Source: Halichoerus grypus
Lineage: Eukaryota; Chordata; Mammalia; Carnivora; Phocidae
Length of the DNA: 64,000 bases
Direction: 5' to 3'
Assembly (NCBI RefSeq): GCF_964656455.1
Contig: NC_135722.1
Coordinates: 85,865,313 to 85,929,312, forward strand
The position numbers were made by a program, and so were the translations under genes. Under the pieces are notes generated by a model. It had not been told where the DNA came from. It made no database searches and saw nothing but the letters and a program-made list of their open reading frames with translations. Positions 54,219-63,971 of the stretch are shown piece after piece; position 1 is the first letter of the stretch; each line of letters begins with the position of its first letter.

Positions 54219-55130
54219 AAGGTTAACATGTATTTTTTTTTTTTTTTAATTTCAGGGGTAGAATATACTGACTCATCAGTTGCATATAACACCCAGTGCT
54301 CATTACATCAAGTGCCTTCCTTAATGTCCATCACCCAATTACCCCATCCGCCCACCCACCTCCCCTCCAGCAACCCTGTTTGTTTCCTAGAATTCAGTTT
54401 CTCTTATGGTTTGCCTCCCTCTCAATTTTCATCTTATTTTATTTTTCCTTCCCTTCCCCTCTGTTTATCTGTTTTGTTTCTTAAATCCCACAAATGAGTG
54501 AAACCATATGGTATTTGTCTTTCTCTGACTGACTTATTTTGCTTAGTATAATACACTCTAGTTCCATCCAGGTCATTGCAAATGGCGAAATTTCATTCTT
54601 TTTGATGGCTGAGTAATATTCCATTATCGATCTATCTATCTATCTATCTAATCACATTTTCTTTATCCATTCATCTGTTGATGGATGTCTGGGCTCCTTC
54701 CATAGTTTGGCCATTGTGGACATTGCTGCTATAAACATTGGTGTGCCCCTTCAGATCACTACATTGTATCCTTGGGGTAAACACTTAGTAGTGCAATTGC
54801 TGGGTCATAGGGTAGCTCTATTCTGAACTTTTTGAGGAACCTCCATACTGTTTTCCAGAGTGGCTGCACCAGTTTGCATTCCCACCAACAGAATGTCACT
54901 TGCTTCTATTTCAACAACTGCATGAGGAAGATAGGATAGGAAGGAATCCTATGGATAAGGGCCTAGGGTTCTGAGGAAAGTGACTTAAAATTCTAGCCAG
55001 GCTCTTCACCTGCCCTTCTAGGCCCTGCCCCTTCCAGACCACTGCTTCACCTGCTCTGAGTGCTCCAGTTTTCCTGGGTACCTTGTTGTCCTCTTACATG
55101 CCAAACTCACTAAAGGTTGACATGTATTTT
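54219..55130 (-). mobile_element. chimeric L1 insertion: carnivore L1 3' end plus 221 bp of non-L1 sequence within one target-site duplication
   Basis: Flanks 'aaggttaacatgtatttt' (54219-54236) and 'aaggttgacatgtatttt' (55113-55130) match at 17 of 18 positions. From the left the insert carries a T-tail and then the L1 3' end in reverse orientation. It matches the 3' UTR and ORF2 end of the other carnivore L1 copies as far as 54891 ('cccaccaacag'). From 54892 to 55112 the sequence no longer matches L1 in either orientation: it is GC-richer and of unknown origin. Template switching by the L1 reverse transcriptase to another RNA is the simplest explanation. Confidence 0.75.
54626..54654. repeat. 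(GATA)n/(TATC)n microsatellite inside L1
   Basis: Five TATC units at the position where carnivore L1 normally has a short 'tatatatata' run. Confidence 0.9.
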
Positions 55131-55299
55131 ATGGTGAACATTGTATAGATAAAATTTTTATCCAGCTACACATCGACCTAAATGTATAATAGTAAACCCC
55201 CATTGCTCCTTATTAATAAAAACCAGATGAAAACATTTGAAAATTACGCTTTCAGAATAATAGCAGAGAAACTAAGGATAGGTAAAATATGGCAATAGT

Positions 55300-55605
55300 T
55301 GATTATAGTTTGGGAAGCTAATTTCCAAAGTTGGCCCCCAATAAGCCATGCCACCTGCTGCTCACAAACTTTTAGTCTCCTCTCCTTGGAGATGGGCTGC
55401 CTCTCTGACTTCCTTGAACCAATAAAATGCAATGTAAGTGATGCTTCCAAGGCTAGGTCAGAAGAAGACTTGCAGCTTCTTCCTCGCTTCCTTGGAACTC
55501 TCTCGAAGACCCCTGAGCTGCCCTATAAGAATTCTGACTACCCCAAGCTGCAAGTGAGGCCAAACTCCCAGCTGAGCCCAATCTTTTAGCCATGGTTAAT
55601 AAGGT
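55300..55605 (+). mobile_element. MLT1-type MaLR LTR fragment
   Basis: 'gggctgcctctctgacttcc', 'ttgaaccaataaaatgcaat', 'gtaagtgatgcttccaaggc', 'agacttgcagcttcttcctc' and 'gaggccaaactcccagctga' follow the MLT1 (C to F-like) LTR central block ('tgactcgctttgaccaatagaatgtgg...gacttgcagcttccac'). The 3' end with the AATAAA signal is missing. Confidence 0.7.
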
Positions 55606-55815
55606 GCCAGTCATGGGAAAGAATCTATCTTTAACTTTCCAGACAAGCTCATATTTTAGCTGAATACTACTAAGTGACTTCATTCAATGCCACATGGAAC
55701 AGAATTTCAAAGAAGAGCATTCCCATATTCCCGACCCATAAAATTGTGATATATAATAAAATTTGACACAAAAGCTTCTATTCTTTCCTCCCTAAAATTC
55801 ATATTCTGCAGCAAA
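55606..55815. other. no feature recognised
   Basis: Short ordinary stretch. Confidence 0.3.
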
Positions 55816-56334
55816 CTGTGCATTCATTTCTTCACTTATCCACCACACATTTGCTGAACTCCTAATACATTTCAGAATTTTAAGAAACATCGGGAATAAA
55901 ATGGATGATAAAAAATCCACCATCTCTGAACTCAGGAACATCACAGGTGAATATCGGAGATTCATAAACCAATAATTATGATAGATTTTAAAGTAGTATG
56001 AGAGGGGTGGATGTAGGGTGCTGTGAAAGCAAAGAGAAAGATATACAGTGGGGGTAAAGAGATGTCACTAGAGGCCCTTTGGCAGTAGGGAGTCATAAAA
56101 GGCAAGACCCAGTCATCCAGGCAAAATAAAGAGAGTTAAAATGATTTTTTAGGCAGAGTGGATTGCATGTAATGGCAAAGAGTTTTGAAAGACACAATGT
56201 ATTGCAAGTTTAGTGTGACTAAAGACCACAGTGTGAGGAAGTAGTTAATAGTGATGATGGAGACTGACACAGTCCAATAAGAAAAGAAGCTGGAGAAATA
56301 AGCAAAAGCAAGATCTTTGAAAGTTCTAAATGCC
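55816..56334. mobile_element. ancient L2/CR1-class repeat, left part
   Basis: 'ccaccacacatttgctgaac', 'tgaactcaggaacatcacag', 'aggggtggatgtagggtgct' and 'agtgtgaggaagtagttaat' track the common old repeat. It resumes after the MaLR LTR at 56876. Confidence 0.45.
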
Positions 56335-56872
56335 ATATACACTAGTCAGCCTCCAAGATGGCTCCACAAAGGACCTATGTTCTGGTATCTGGACATTTGT
56401 GTAGTCTTCCTGTGTTCTACCAAAGTTGGTGTGTCTGATAGCATCCAATGAAAGCGAGTATATCACACCTGAAAATAGCGTATAAAAGACTGAGGCTTCC
56501 ATCTTGAGCTCCTCCTGCCCCCACATCCCCTTTCCCCCTTCACCCCTCTCTCTTTCTCAGATATTTACTTTGGGAAAAGCATCTCTTCCAATGGAGAGAC
56601 CCATGTGGTAAGATACTGAAGACTCCTGCCAATAGTCATGTGAGTAAGCTTGGAAGTAGATCTTCCAGCCCCAGTCAAGTCTGCAGACACTGAAGCCCAA
56701 GCCAACAGCTTAACTGCAACCTCATGAGAGACCTTGAGCTAGAACCACCCAGTTAAGCTAGTCCAAGCTTCCTGATACTCAGAAACTATATGACATACTA
56801 ATGTTTTGTGGCTTTAAACCACTAAATCTTGGGATTATTTGTTATGCAGCAATACATAACTAATACACCATG
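56335..56872 (+). mobile_element. MLT1-type MaLR LTR, near full length
   Basis: 'tcagcctccaagatggctcc', 'tagcatccaatgaaagcgag', 'ctccaatggagagacc'-like block at 56586-56606, 'aaccacccagttaagctagt' and the terminus 'cactaaatcttgggattatt' then 'gttatgcagcaatacataac' form an MLT1C-like LTR. It interrupts an older repeat. Confidence 0.75.
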
Positions 56873-56875
56873 CGG

Positions 56876-57420
56876 AGAGGTCTGAACATTACCCTTAAAT
56901 TGATAGAAAGCCTTTATAGGACTTGAAAAACCTAGACAACTATTTGCACATTGGGAAGGTCATTGTGTTAGCAGTTTGGAGGGTAAAATGAAAGAGAAAA
57001 GGAGCTACCTGGGAAGAGACAGCCATAATAATCCAGTGCTGAACAGATTAAGAACTGTACCAAAAAAATTGAAAAGGAAGGAAGAAAAAGATGTGGCTTT
57101 AAACTATATTAATGAGCCCAGGTTTCCCGTTTAGACAACTGGGCAAGCAGAAGCAGAGTTACTGAGTCAGAGAATACAGGAAGGGGATAGGATTTGGAAT
57201 TTGTAGTAAAGATGATGCACTTAGATTTGAACATGTTAACACTAAGAGGCCCATGAGATACTCAAATGAAGAAAAGATACATTGGATATATAGATCTGGG
57301 ACTCAGAGCTGGTCTGGGCCATAACAGTCATCAGCAGGACATTGGTAACTGAAGTCATGGATTAGGATGAGCACCCCCGAGGACAGTGTGTGGACTAGGA
57401 ACAGCAGGAAGTCAGCAGAA
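56876..57420. mobile_element. ancient L2/CR1-class repeat, right part
   Basis: 'taataatccagtgctgaaca', 'agatttgaacatgttaacac', 'taagaggcccatgagatact' and 'gatatatagatctgggactc' correspond to the far part of the same old repeat ('...ttttggacatgttaagtttgagatgcctattagaca...'). Confidence 0.5.
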
Positions 57421-57440
57421 CCAAAGCCTGTTTACTAGTT

Positions 57441-57656
57441 AGACCCTATTCCTTCTTCTCCTTCTTTTTTTTTAATCAGAGTGGGGGGATGAGGGGCAGA
57501 GGGAGAGGGAGAGAATCTTCAGCAGGCTCCACCCCCAGCATGGAGCACAATGCAGGCCTCAATCTCACAATCCTGAGATCATGACCTGAGCCAAAATCAG
57601 GAGTTGGACACTTAACCAACTGAGCCACCCAGGTGCCCCAAGACCCTATTCCTTCT
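57441..57656 (-). mobile_element. Carnivore tRNA-derived SINE with target-site duplication
   Basis: The body 57457-57640 is reversed. Perfect 16-bp flanks 'agaccctattccttct' lie at 57441-57456 and 57641-57656. Its internal text ('tcatgacctgagccaaaatc', 'ggacacttaaccaactgagc') differs from the other copies, indicating another subfamily. Confidence 0.95.
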
Positions 57657-58022
57657 AAACCCCAAACAGACATATGGGGGATTTAGGCCTTTCTCTGTAG
57701 CCAGGGATTATAACAATCATACTGTAAGATTAAAAAAAAAATCACTCTTTACCCCAAATATGCTGGAAGGAAGGAAATCATTAAGTATTCTACAATAATT
57801 TTCATTTGCTTATTACTTTGCTTAAGTCAAAGATGATTTCTGTAAGTTTAGATGCTCCTGCAGAAATCCAAGCCTGCTATTAAAGATATAGATTAATTTC
57901 TCCACCAAGTCTCTAAGGAAGTAGAAAGCAGTGCTATTATAGGAGAACCTCATCATAGGCAACTTCCCCTGGAGAGGAGACGTGCCCTAAAAGTAACAAA
58001 TCAGATGAAAGAGAAAGATGTA
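57657..58022. other. no feature recognised
   Basis: Ordinary sequence. Confidence 0.3.
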
Positions 58023-58027
58023 AAATA

Positions 58028-58067
58028 TCTCTATCAGTCAGGGTTCTCCAGAAAAATAGAATCAAAT
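58028..58067 (+). mobile_element. unassigned ancient mammalian repeat, left part
   Basis: 'atcagtcagggttctccaga' with 'aaaatagaatcaaa' is the recognisable start of an old, widespread repeat ('tagtcagggttctccagagaaacagaacc'). It continues at 58435 after an L1 insertion. I do not remember the family name with certainty. Confidence 0.55.
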
Positions 58068-58114
58068 GTGTGTGTGTGTGTGTGTGTGCGCGCACGCGTG
58101 TGTGCATGTGTGTG
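58067..58114. repeat. (TG)n microsatellite with CpG-containing variant units
   Basis: About 11 TG units, then 'cgcgcacgcgtg' and further TG units. A second (TG)n at 58421-58434 flanks the other side of the L1 piece. Confidence 0.9.
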
Positions 58115-58420
58115 AAATCATATGGTATTTGTCTTTCTCTGTTTGGCTTATTTCATTTAGCATGGAGGTTGCCAAAGAGGAGGGATATGAGGGGGTTGGT
58201 TGAAATGGATGAAGGGGATTAAGAGGCACAAACTTCCAGTTACAAAATAAATAAGTCACACGATAAAAAGCACAGCATAGGGAATACAGTCAATAATATT
58301 GCAATACACTTATCATGGTGAGCATTTCACAATGTGTATAATTGTTGAATCACTACATTGTACACCTGAAAATAACGGAATATTTTATGTCAACTATACT
58401 TCAGTTGAAAATTTAAAAAT
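58112..58420 (+). mobile_element. L1 3' end with 5' inversion
   Basis: Positions 58112-58163 carry L1 text in reverse orientation ('gaaatcatatggtatttgtc', 'tttctctgtttggcttattt'). From about 58164 the element runs forward: 'ggaggttgccaaagaggagg', 'gattaagaggcacaaacttc', 'cagttacaaaataaataagt', 'attgtacacctgaaaataac' to 'tcaactatacttcagttgaa' and an A-rich end. This head-to-head arrangement is the known outcome of twin priming during L1 insertion. The TG-rich flanks on both sides probably contain the target-site duplication. Confidence 0.7.
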
Positions 58421-58434
58421 TGTGTGTGTGTGTG

Positions 58435-58810
58435 AGAAAATATTTATTTTGAAGAATTGGCTCACATGATCATGGAAGCTGGCAAGTTCAAAATCTACAG
58501 GGAAGGTGAGCATGCTGGAGACCCAGGAGAGATTCAGTGTTGTAGTTCCAGCCAGAAAGTCATCTGCTGGCAGAATTCCTCCTTGCTTGTGGGAGGTCAG
58601 ACTTTGTTCAGTCCAGGCCTCCAGCTGATTGGATGAGGCCCACCCAAGTTAAGGAAGGCAATCTACTTTACTTAAAGTCCACCAATTTAAGCATTAATCT
58701 CATTCAAAAAAACCTCATAGAAACATCCAGAATAATGTTTGACCATACACCTGGGCACCATGGCGTAGCTACACTGACACGTAAAATTAACCATGACAAT
58801 ATCTGTGGTG
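58435..58810 (+). mobile_element. unassigned ancient mammalian repeat, right part
   Basis: 'gaagaattggctcacatgat', 'catggaagctggcaagttca', 'gctgattggatgaggcccac', 'aaggaaggcaatctacttta', 'catccagaataatgtttgac' and 'cacgtaaaattaaccatgac' continue the repeat that began at 58028. Confidence 0.65.
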
Positions 58811-58867
58811 GGAGGAAGGTGGGGGACAAGCTGATATTGACTGTTACTTACCATTGCATTCTTCTTT

Positions 58868-58932
58868 GCAGCCAACATAGAACCATGTACAGTGCCCTGC
58901 ACATAGTAGGCACTTGGCTAATGGTTCATGCT
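58868..58932 (+). mobile_element. L2 LINE 3' terminus
   Basis: 'catgtacagtgccctgcaca', 'tagtaggcacttggctaatg' are typical L2 terminal text. Confidence 0.5.
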
Positions 58933-59635
58933 GACATTCATAGTCCCTGCCATATGCAAATACAGCTAATTTGATAAAGGTGACAACAACGTCACAGAAG
59001 GGCTTTTTCTCCAATGTGTTAGCCAAGAAGGTAAATAAAAGGCCCACCCTAACAACCATGTGCTTTTCTGACTATTCCATTCCCTGTGGTCCTCACAGCA
59101 GCAGGTGATCTGTTGAGATAGCGACCTTCGCGGGTGTTCCTTCTCCCATCCTTTGTGGGGAGCCATCCTTGGGGGTTGCTGAACAAGTGTACCCCTGCTG
59201 CCAAAAGTAAAAATAAAATGTCCCAGAAAGAGATGAATTTGTCTGCATCTGGAAAGATACTCATCATTTTTTGTGTGTTTGTGTTGCTTTCCCTTCAGGA
59301 GAGAGTGAGGGGAAACTAAATGAGCTTTTCTCAGTTAGGAACAATGTAAAATTCAGAATGAGGCAGGCTGTGGGAGGCTGCTGAAAGCATGGTGAGCTAG
59401 TGAAGAAAACAAACAAACAAACAAAAACCCAAGTCATGGTGGATCTGGGGCAAGGCAAGGGGTATAGCAGGGTGTCTAAGGCCCGAAAGACACCTTCCTC
59501 CACCTTCATTGACTTTCATCCCTGTGGAGAAACATCTGGAGGGGTAGTTAAGCTATCTAGGTCTTTGCAGTCTACTTAATCTCTAAAAAATGTTTGTTGA
59601 TATTTTCCTCGCTTATTAAGTTTCTTCCCAAGAAG
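58933..59635. other. no feature recognised
   Basis: Single-copy-looking DNA with a short (AAAC)n run at about 59406-59426. Confidence 0.3.
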
Positions 59636-59639
59636 GGAT

Positions 59640-59860
59640 GACTTAATCTGAGGTCCACAGACCCCTCAGGAATACAAGGATAGAATTAGGGGGACCTTGG
59701 ATGAACTTGGATGGCAAATATATATATACCACCACTCTGTAGCTGAATTGAACATTTCCCAATAATTTCAAGGTATGCAACAAACCCCCAAAATATTTTT
59801 GCACATATCTAAAAACATCTTTCATGTTTACCACTACTTCATCCTACTGCAACTTGATGG
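59640..59860. mobile_element. old DNA-transposon-like repeat (tentative)
   Basis: 'tctgaggtccacagacccct', 'ccttggatgaacttggatgg' and 'aggtatgcaacaaaccccca' resemble an old repeat with 'gggtctgtgaacttggatgg' text. Family unknown. Confidence 0.3.
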
Positions 59861-61070
59861 TCCAAACCCATGCCAAGATTCTGCAGGTCCCAAAGTTTAA
59901 GGTAAGTGAATTTTCCTATATTCTCCAATCTAGATGTGCCAGTAATGAATCAAATGCTGCATTTTGATCTCTAGGTGGGCGCTTGGATCTATCTTCAACT
60001 GGTGGAAGCCAGAGAACAGGTAAATTCACCCCCCCCAAAAAAAAAAACCCTCCTAGGGCAGGTAGGGCTTCTCATTCATTTGGATACTAAATTATAGAGC
60101 CCCATTATTATACTGAGCCCCTGTCTGCATAACTGCAAGAAATCCAGCCCCTTCCCCAAGTGGGAGTACTTAAACCTGGCACAAATCTATCTTCATAGCT
60201 GATCATCAGCTTTCTCTCTAATTCACTGCTCCAGGTTTTTCTGCCCATTCCCTCAGATTTCTCAGAGCTGCTTCCCAACACTGCCACAACCCTCCTCCAC
60301 CTCCTTTTTTTCCAAAGTGAAGATGTAAATACCTCCTTTGTGGCTCTAAGCACAGCTCACCCGGCATGGTGATGGTTTAGAAATGTGACTGAAGTTCAGG
60401 GAAGAAATAAACTACAAAAATTATAAAAGAAAATTAAAATGAAATTATGATATATAACTCTCCCAGGATCCACTGATTAGTCTCCCCATAGGGGTCATGA
60501 ACGGTCACATCTTTTCTCAACCTTTTGCCATGTGACTGGCGCTCACTGACCTCCCAGGTCGGGGGTCCCTTCAACGTGTCCATTCCCCTTCCTCCAAGTT
60601 TTCGTCCCCCTGCTCAACTCTCTGGCTCCAACTAGAGGAATCCAAAACTAATTAACTTCATGGTATTCTCTCCAAACTCACAGCTGAAGATAGCCTTACT
60701 TAATTATTAAACAGAATATCTAAGTCTGAAGTATCTGAAATTAGATGATTCCTCCCCCTGCCCCCGCCCCAGGGCTTCCTAAGAACTGCCGGTGACATCT
60801 GCCTCAAAGCTGTGTGAATACAATGCTTGACAAGGTGACCCCTGCCGTACGAAGGAAGCTTGGCAGCACACACCCACCCTGGAAGGACCTTGGAGGTCCC
60901 ACCCTGGAATTAGAAGTTGCATATGATTGCCCAAATAGTAAGTTTCAACAACTTTTAAGATCCATTTCCTACCTTAAGAAATATGGAGGACCTATTGGTA
61001 GCAGTCAGGAAGCATTTTTTTTGGCGGAGAGGAGGAGGTGTAGAGGTGAAGAAGGAATACCTAATTAATT
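59861..61070. other. no feature recognised
   Basis: About 1.2 kb of ordinary sequence with a C-run/A-run at 60031-60049. The GTAAG at 59890 and the AG/GTAAAT pair near 59975-60020 do not form a convincing exon. Confidence 0.3.
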
Positions 61071-62090
61071 CTAGTGTTCTCAGGAGAGATTAGAGAAGGC
61101 TCCGTGGAGGAGGTGTCATTTGCGTTAAGGTAAAGGATGAGTGTACATTATCTGTGGCTACTGCAGAACTGCTTAGCAAGCTCATCATGTGGGTGATAAA
61201 GAATAGTGAGAACAGGGATCTGAGAATGCTCTACTAGGCGCATCTCACCTCTATTAGTTTTATTGAACCTTGAAATGGCTTTTGAAGTTAACAATCACCC
61301 CAGAGGATACAAAGTTAGACACTTTAAAAAAATACATTAAAGTTTTGTAAGTTCCCCAGTTAATCCATCAAACACATTTCAGTCTTAGGTAGCAGTGTGT
61401 AAACTCTATCAAGGGCATCTGAGGTTCCATGGGAAACATCTATAGCCAGACAAACAGATGACACTCAATAGAGATAAAGAGAGCCTAAGGAAAGCTATGG
61501 AATCACCTTTCAGGCGAAGGTGTGTTCATTGAAAGCACATAATTTTTTATAAAATCTTCTTGGTGTTGAGCAGGAAAGTGGCAGAGGACAGGTGAGGATG
61601 GGGGGTGAGAAATCTGTGCAAGTCAGACTTGTTAGCTTTGCCATCTGAATTTGGCTCTGCTCCTGTTGCTAAGCTTATTGTCCCAAGCTTCTCCGATTCA
61701 GCACATGAGTCTAGGAAAATACTGTATCCTTTCAAAGCACAATTAAAAAAAAAAAAGCTAAGATGGCACCTATCCAACTACTTCCTAAAGAATATAGCAT
61801 AGCATTTAGACTGCCTAACAAACCTCTGGAAAAGAACAACATCTTAGAAAGTTCTTGTTTGAGTTCTGTATAATTTAGGGGGGAAAGTTTTCTTTAATTA
61901 GGTGATGGTTAATGAACTATTAAAGCAACCCCCTTGCTAATTAAAAGAATAAATTGAACTTGCTGGACCTTTTAGCTGTTCTCAAACACCCTGCTTCTGA
62001 GGTTTTCCAGCAAAAAAGAAGGTTTCCATCTCAACATTAGTCAATGAGTTAAGGAAAAGTGGCAGCAAGAACTGGTTTGGGTGGTTGGAC
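61071..62090. other. mostly unrecognised; possible old-repeat text at 61080-61190
   Basis: 'ggctccgtggaggaggtgtc' with 'atttgcgttaaggtaaagga' looks like part of the common L2/CR1-class repeat ('gaaggtgacatttgagctgagacctga'). The rest is unassigned. Confidence 0.3.
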
Positions 62091-62094
62091 CACA

Positions 62095-62226
62095 CCTTCC
62101 ACAAATAGTAGCCAGATGTGCCTGTGGAAGTGACCCACAGCATGCTTTGGATGCTTTATTTCAGATTGATGCCTGTTTGTTCCCTGCTGTATTTCCCAAG
62201 CATCTAGAATAGTTCTGACACTAGTA
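62095..62226 (+). mobile_element. L2 LINE 3' end fragment
   Basis: 'tttgttccctgctgtatttc' and 'ccaagcatctagaatagttc' then 'tgacactagtag' match the L2 terminal text, ending in the microsatellite. Confidence 0.5.
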
Positions 62227-62396
62227 GATGGGTGGATGGATGGATTGAAGGAAGGAAAGAAGGAAGGAAGGAAGGATGGAAGGAAGAAAGGAAGGAAAGA
62301 AGGAAAGGAGAGTGGAAGGAAGGGAGGGAGGGAGAGAGATAGAAAGAGAAAAGAAAAGAGAAGAGAAAAGAAAAAGAGAAGAAAATAAGAGCAAAG
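62227..62396 (+). repeat. (GGAT)n/(GGAA)n purine microsatellite
   Basis: About 170 bp: GGAT units first, then GGAA/GAAA and 'gaaaagagaa' units. It probably grew from the GAAT-type repeat at the tail of the adjacent L2. Phe/Ser/Leu-rich minus-strand frames over it are artefacts. Confidence 0.95.
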
Positions 62397-63545
62397 CAAA
62401 GCATGATGGGGGGAGGGGGTGTATTTCTTGAAGAAATGAATGAATCACTGCTTACCCAGCAGCAAGTAGCCCGTTTGGTTTGTTTGGGATCTCACTTTTC
62501 CTAATCCAGGGTGGAAGTCCATCAGAATTAATAGCAGGTGATAAGTGAAGTGATCAATATTAACTTGGCAAAAGAGGTGAGGAGACTCGTCCCGTGGCAC
62601 AGACTAATATGCAGACCACAGCCAGATAGTCATCTTCCCCCTCTGAAGATCCTATTGAGAAAACGGCTAAAAATTCTATCCTTCATTCTGCCCATTTCCA
62701 ACCAAGAAGAAACACTTGGTGCAATTTCTGCAGCTTTGCAAGGGCTCAGCAGCTCTGCTAGAAGTCATCAAGACAGCTGTTTGTTTCCTTCTGTAATTCT
62801 GGACTCAATGCATTTGTCTTAGGCTCTTGGTGATCTGGGTTACCACATTATGTGATGTCGTCCAGAGCCATGCCACTTAGGAAGTTTTGCTTATGTCAAC
62901 ATTATGCACTGTACACAATTTTTCTCTTTTGCTGGGGGCAGCTGAAAGTAAGTGACACTAATTTCTATCCTGCAGTTATCCAAATATTGCACTCACAACA
63001 CAATCCATAAACATAATGACTACTCATCAATAAAGCAGGGGAACGTCTGAGAAACCGTAATTGTCACCCCCCAAAAATTTAAAAAATAAAAAGAAACAAC
63101 AAAAACGCTGGCAAATGGTAGGTCCCTTATCTTAATTACAGGCTTATTTGCATTTAAATGAAGGTTATTCTATAATTACTACTGAATGTTTTGTGTTGGA
63201 GTTGAAATACCACTCTGCAGGCTGTCAGCCCATTTCCTTTTCATTTCCCCTTGTCATTCTTCTTCTCTATAATTGTCTGACACAGGCAGGCAGAGAGAGG
63301 TGCTGGCTCTTAATTCCCTTTCCAAAAACATCACCACCTCAGGGCACCTTGTGGATTCCGGGGCATCCTGCTACAGTCGTTCCACAGGATGGTGCCAAGA
63401 GAATTAAAGAAACCTCCCTCTTCCTACAAAAAACATCTCCAGATCTGCCAGCTTGAGAGCGGAAATAACGGGGCCTGACTAGGCATTGGCTATGATGCTG
63501 AGAATCCCCACTCTCTCCCCTGTGCGCATACCACCCCCTGCACGA
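62397..63545. other. non-repetitive stretch; candidate conserved regulatory segment at 62840-63330
   Basis: No repeat is recognised over 1.1 kb. Within it, 62840-63330 contains a perfect octamer-type site ('atttgcat' at about 63148-63155) next to 'aaatgaaggttattc' and 'ataattac', plus 'cttaattaca' upstream. Dense POU/homeodomain-type cores in non-repetitive DNA suggest an enhancer, unproven without alignment. Confidence 0.3.
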
Positions 63546-63549
63546 ACAT

Positions 63550-63948
63550 TAACATTCATCAACAAATATAGTCCATCCTTGTTACTTGTGTCACTGTGAA
63601 CACCGAATTGGAGAACTCTGAACCATTGCTCCTAGGGGGGCATGTACAGGGCTAGGCTCCTGCAAGCCTTTGCTCATAAAATTTTTGTTAAGCCATCAAT
63701 ACAAAACCTCATTTTATGCTTAGAGACACCTTGTTCAGTATATATTGTTGATTCATTAATATTGAACTCAGAGCCAATAACATTGTAACTCATACCTGAA
63801 CAAAGTTCATCTGGCACTATATATATTTATGTGTCAGTAAGCACATCACAGCCTTTTTACACATAGAATCACTGGACAACCCTCCACCACTATGCTTGAG
63901 GGCCATTTTACACAGCAAAACACAAATAAAAAACACAAAAATGTTAAA
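63550..63948. mobile_element. unassigned old repeat (DNA-transposon-like)
   Basis: 'gttacttgtgtcactgtgaa', 'caccgaattggagaactctg', 'gagacaccttgttcagtata', 'tattgttgattcattaatat' and 'actatgcttgagggccattt' resemble an old mammalian repeat that I associate loosely with Tigger/mariner-type elements. The window ends near its right side. The family call is tentative. Confidence 0.35.
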
Positions 63949-63971
63949 AACAACAACAACAACAACAACAC
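63949..63971. repeat. (AAC)n microsatellite
   Basis: Seven AAC units close to the right edge of the window. Confidence 0.92.

Noticed and set aside
54892..55112. Interpretation as an L1 5' inversion
   Set aside because: The segment does not resemble L1 text in either orientation as judged by composition and landmark words.
59880..60025. Possible exons ending at 'gtaagtg' (59890) and 'gtaaat' (60020)
   Set aside because: The acceptors are weak, the implied intron is under 100 bp and the frames are uninformative.
62049..62448. Ser/Phe/Pro-rich minus-strand frames
   Set aside because: Same artefact over the GGAT/GGAA tract.
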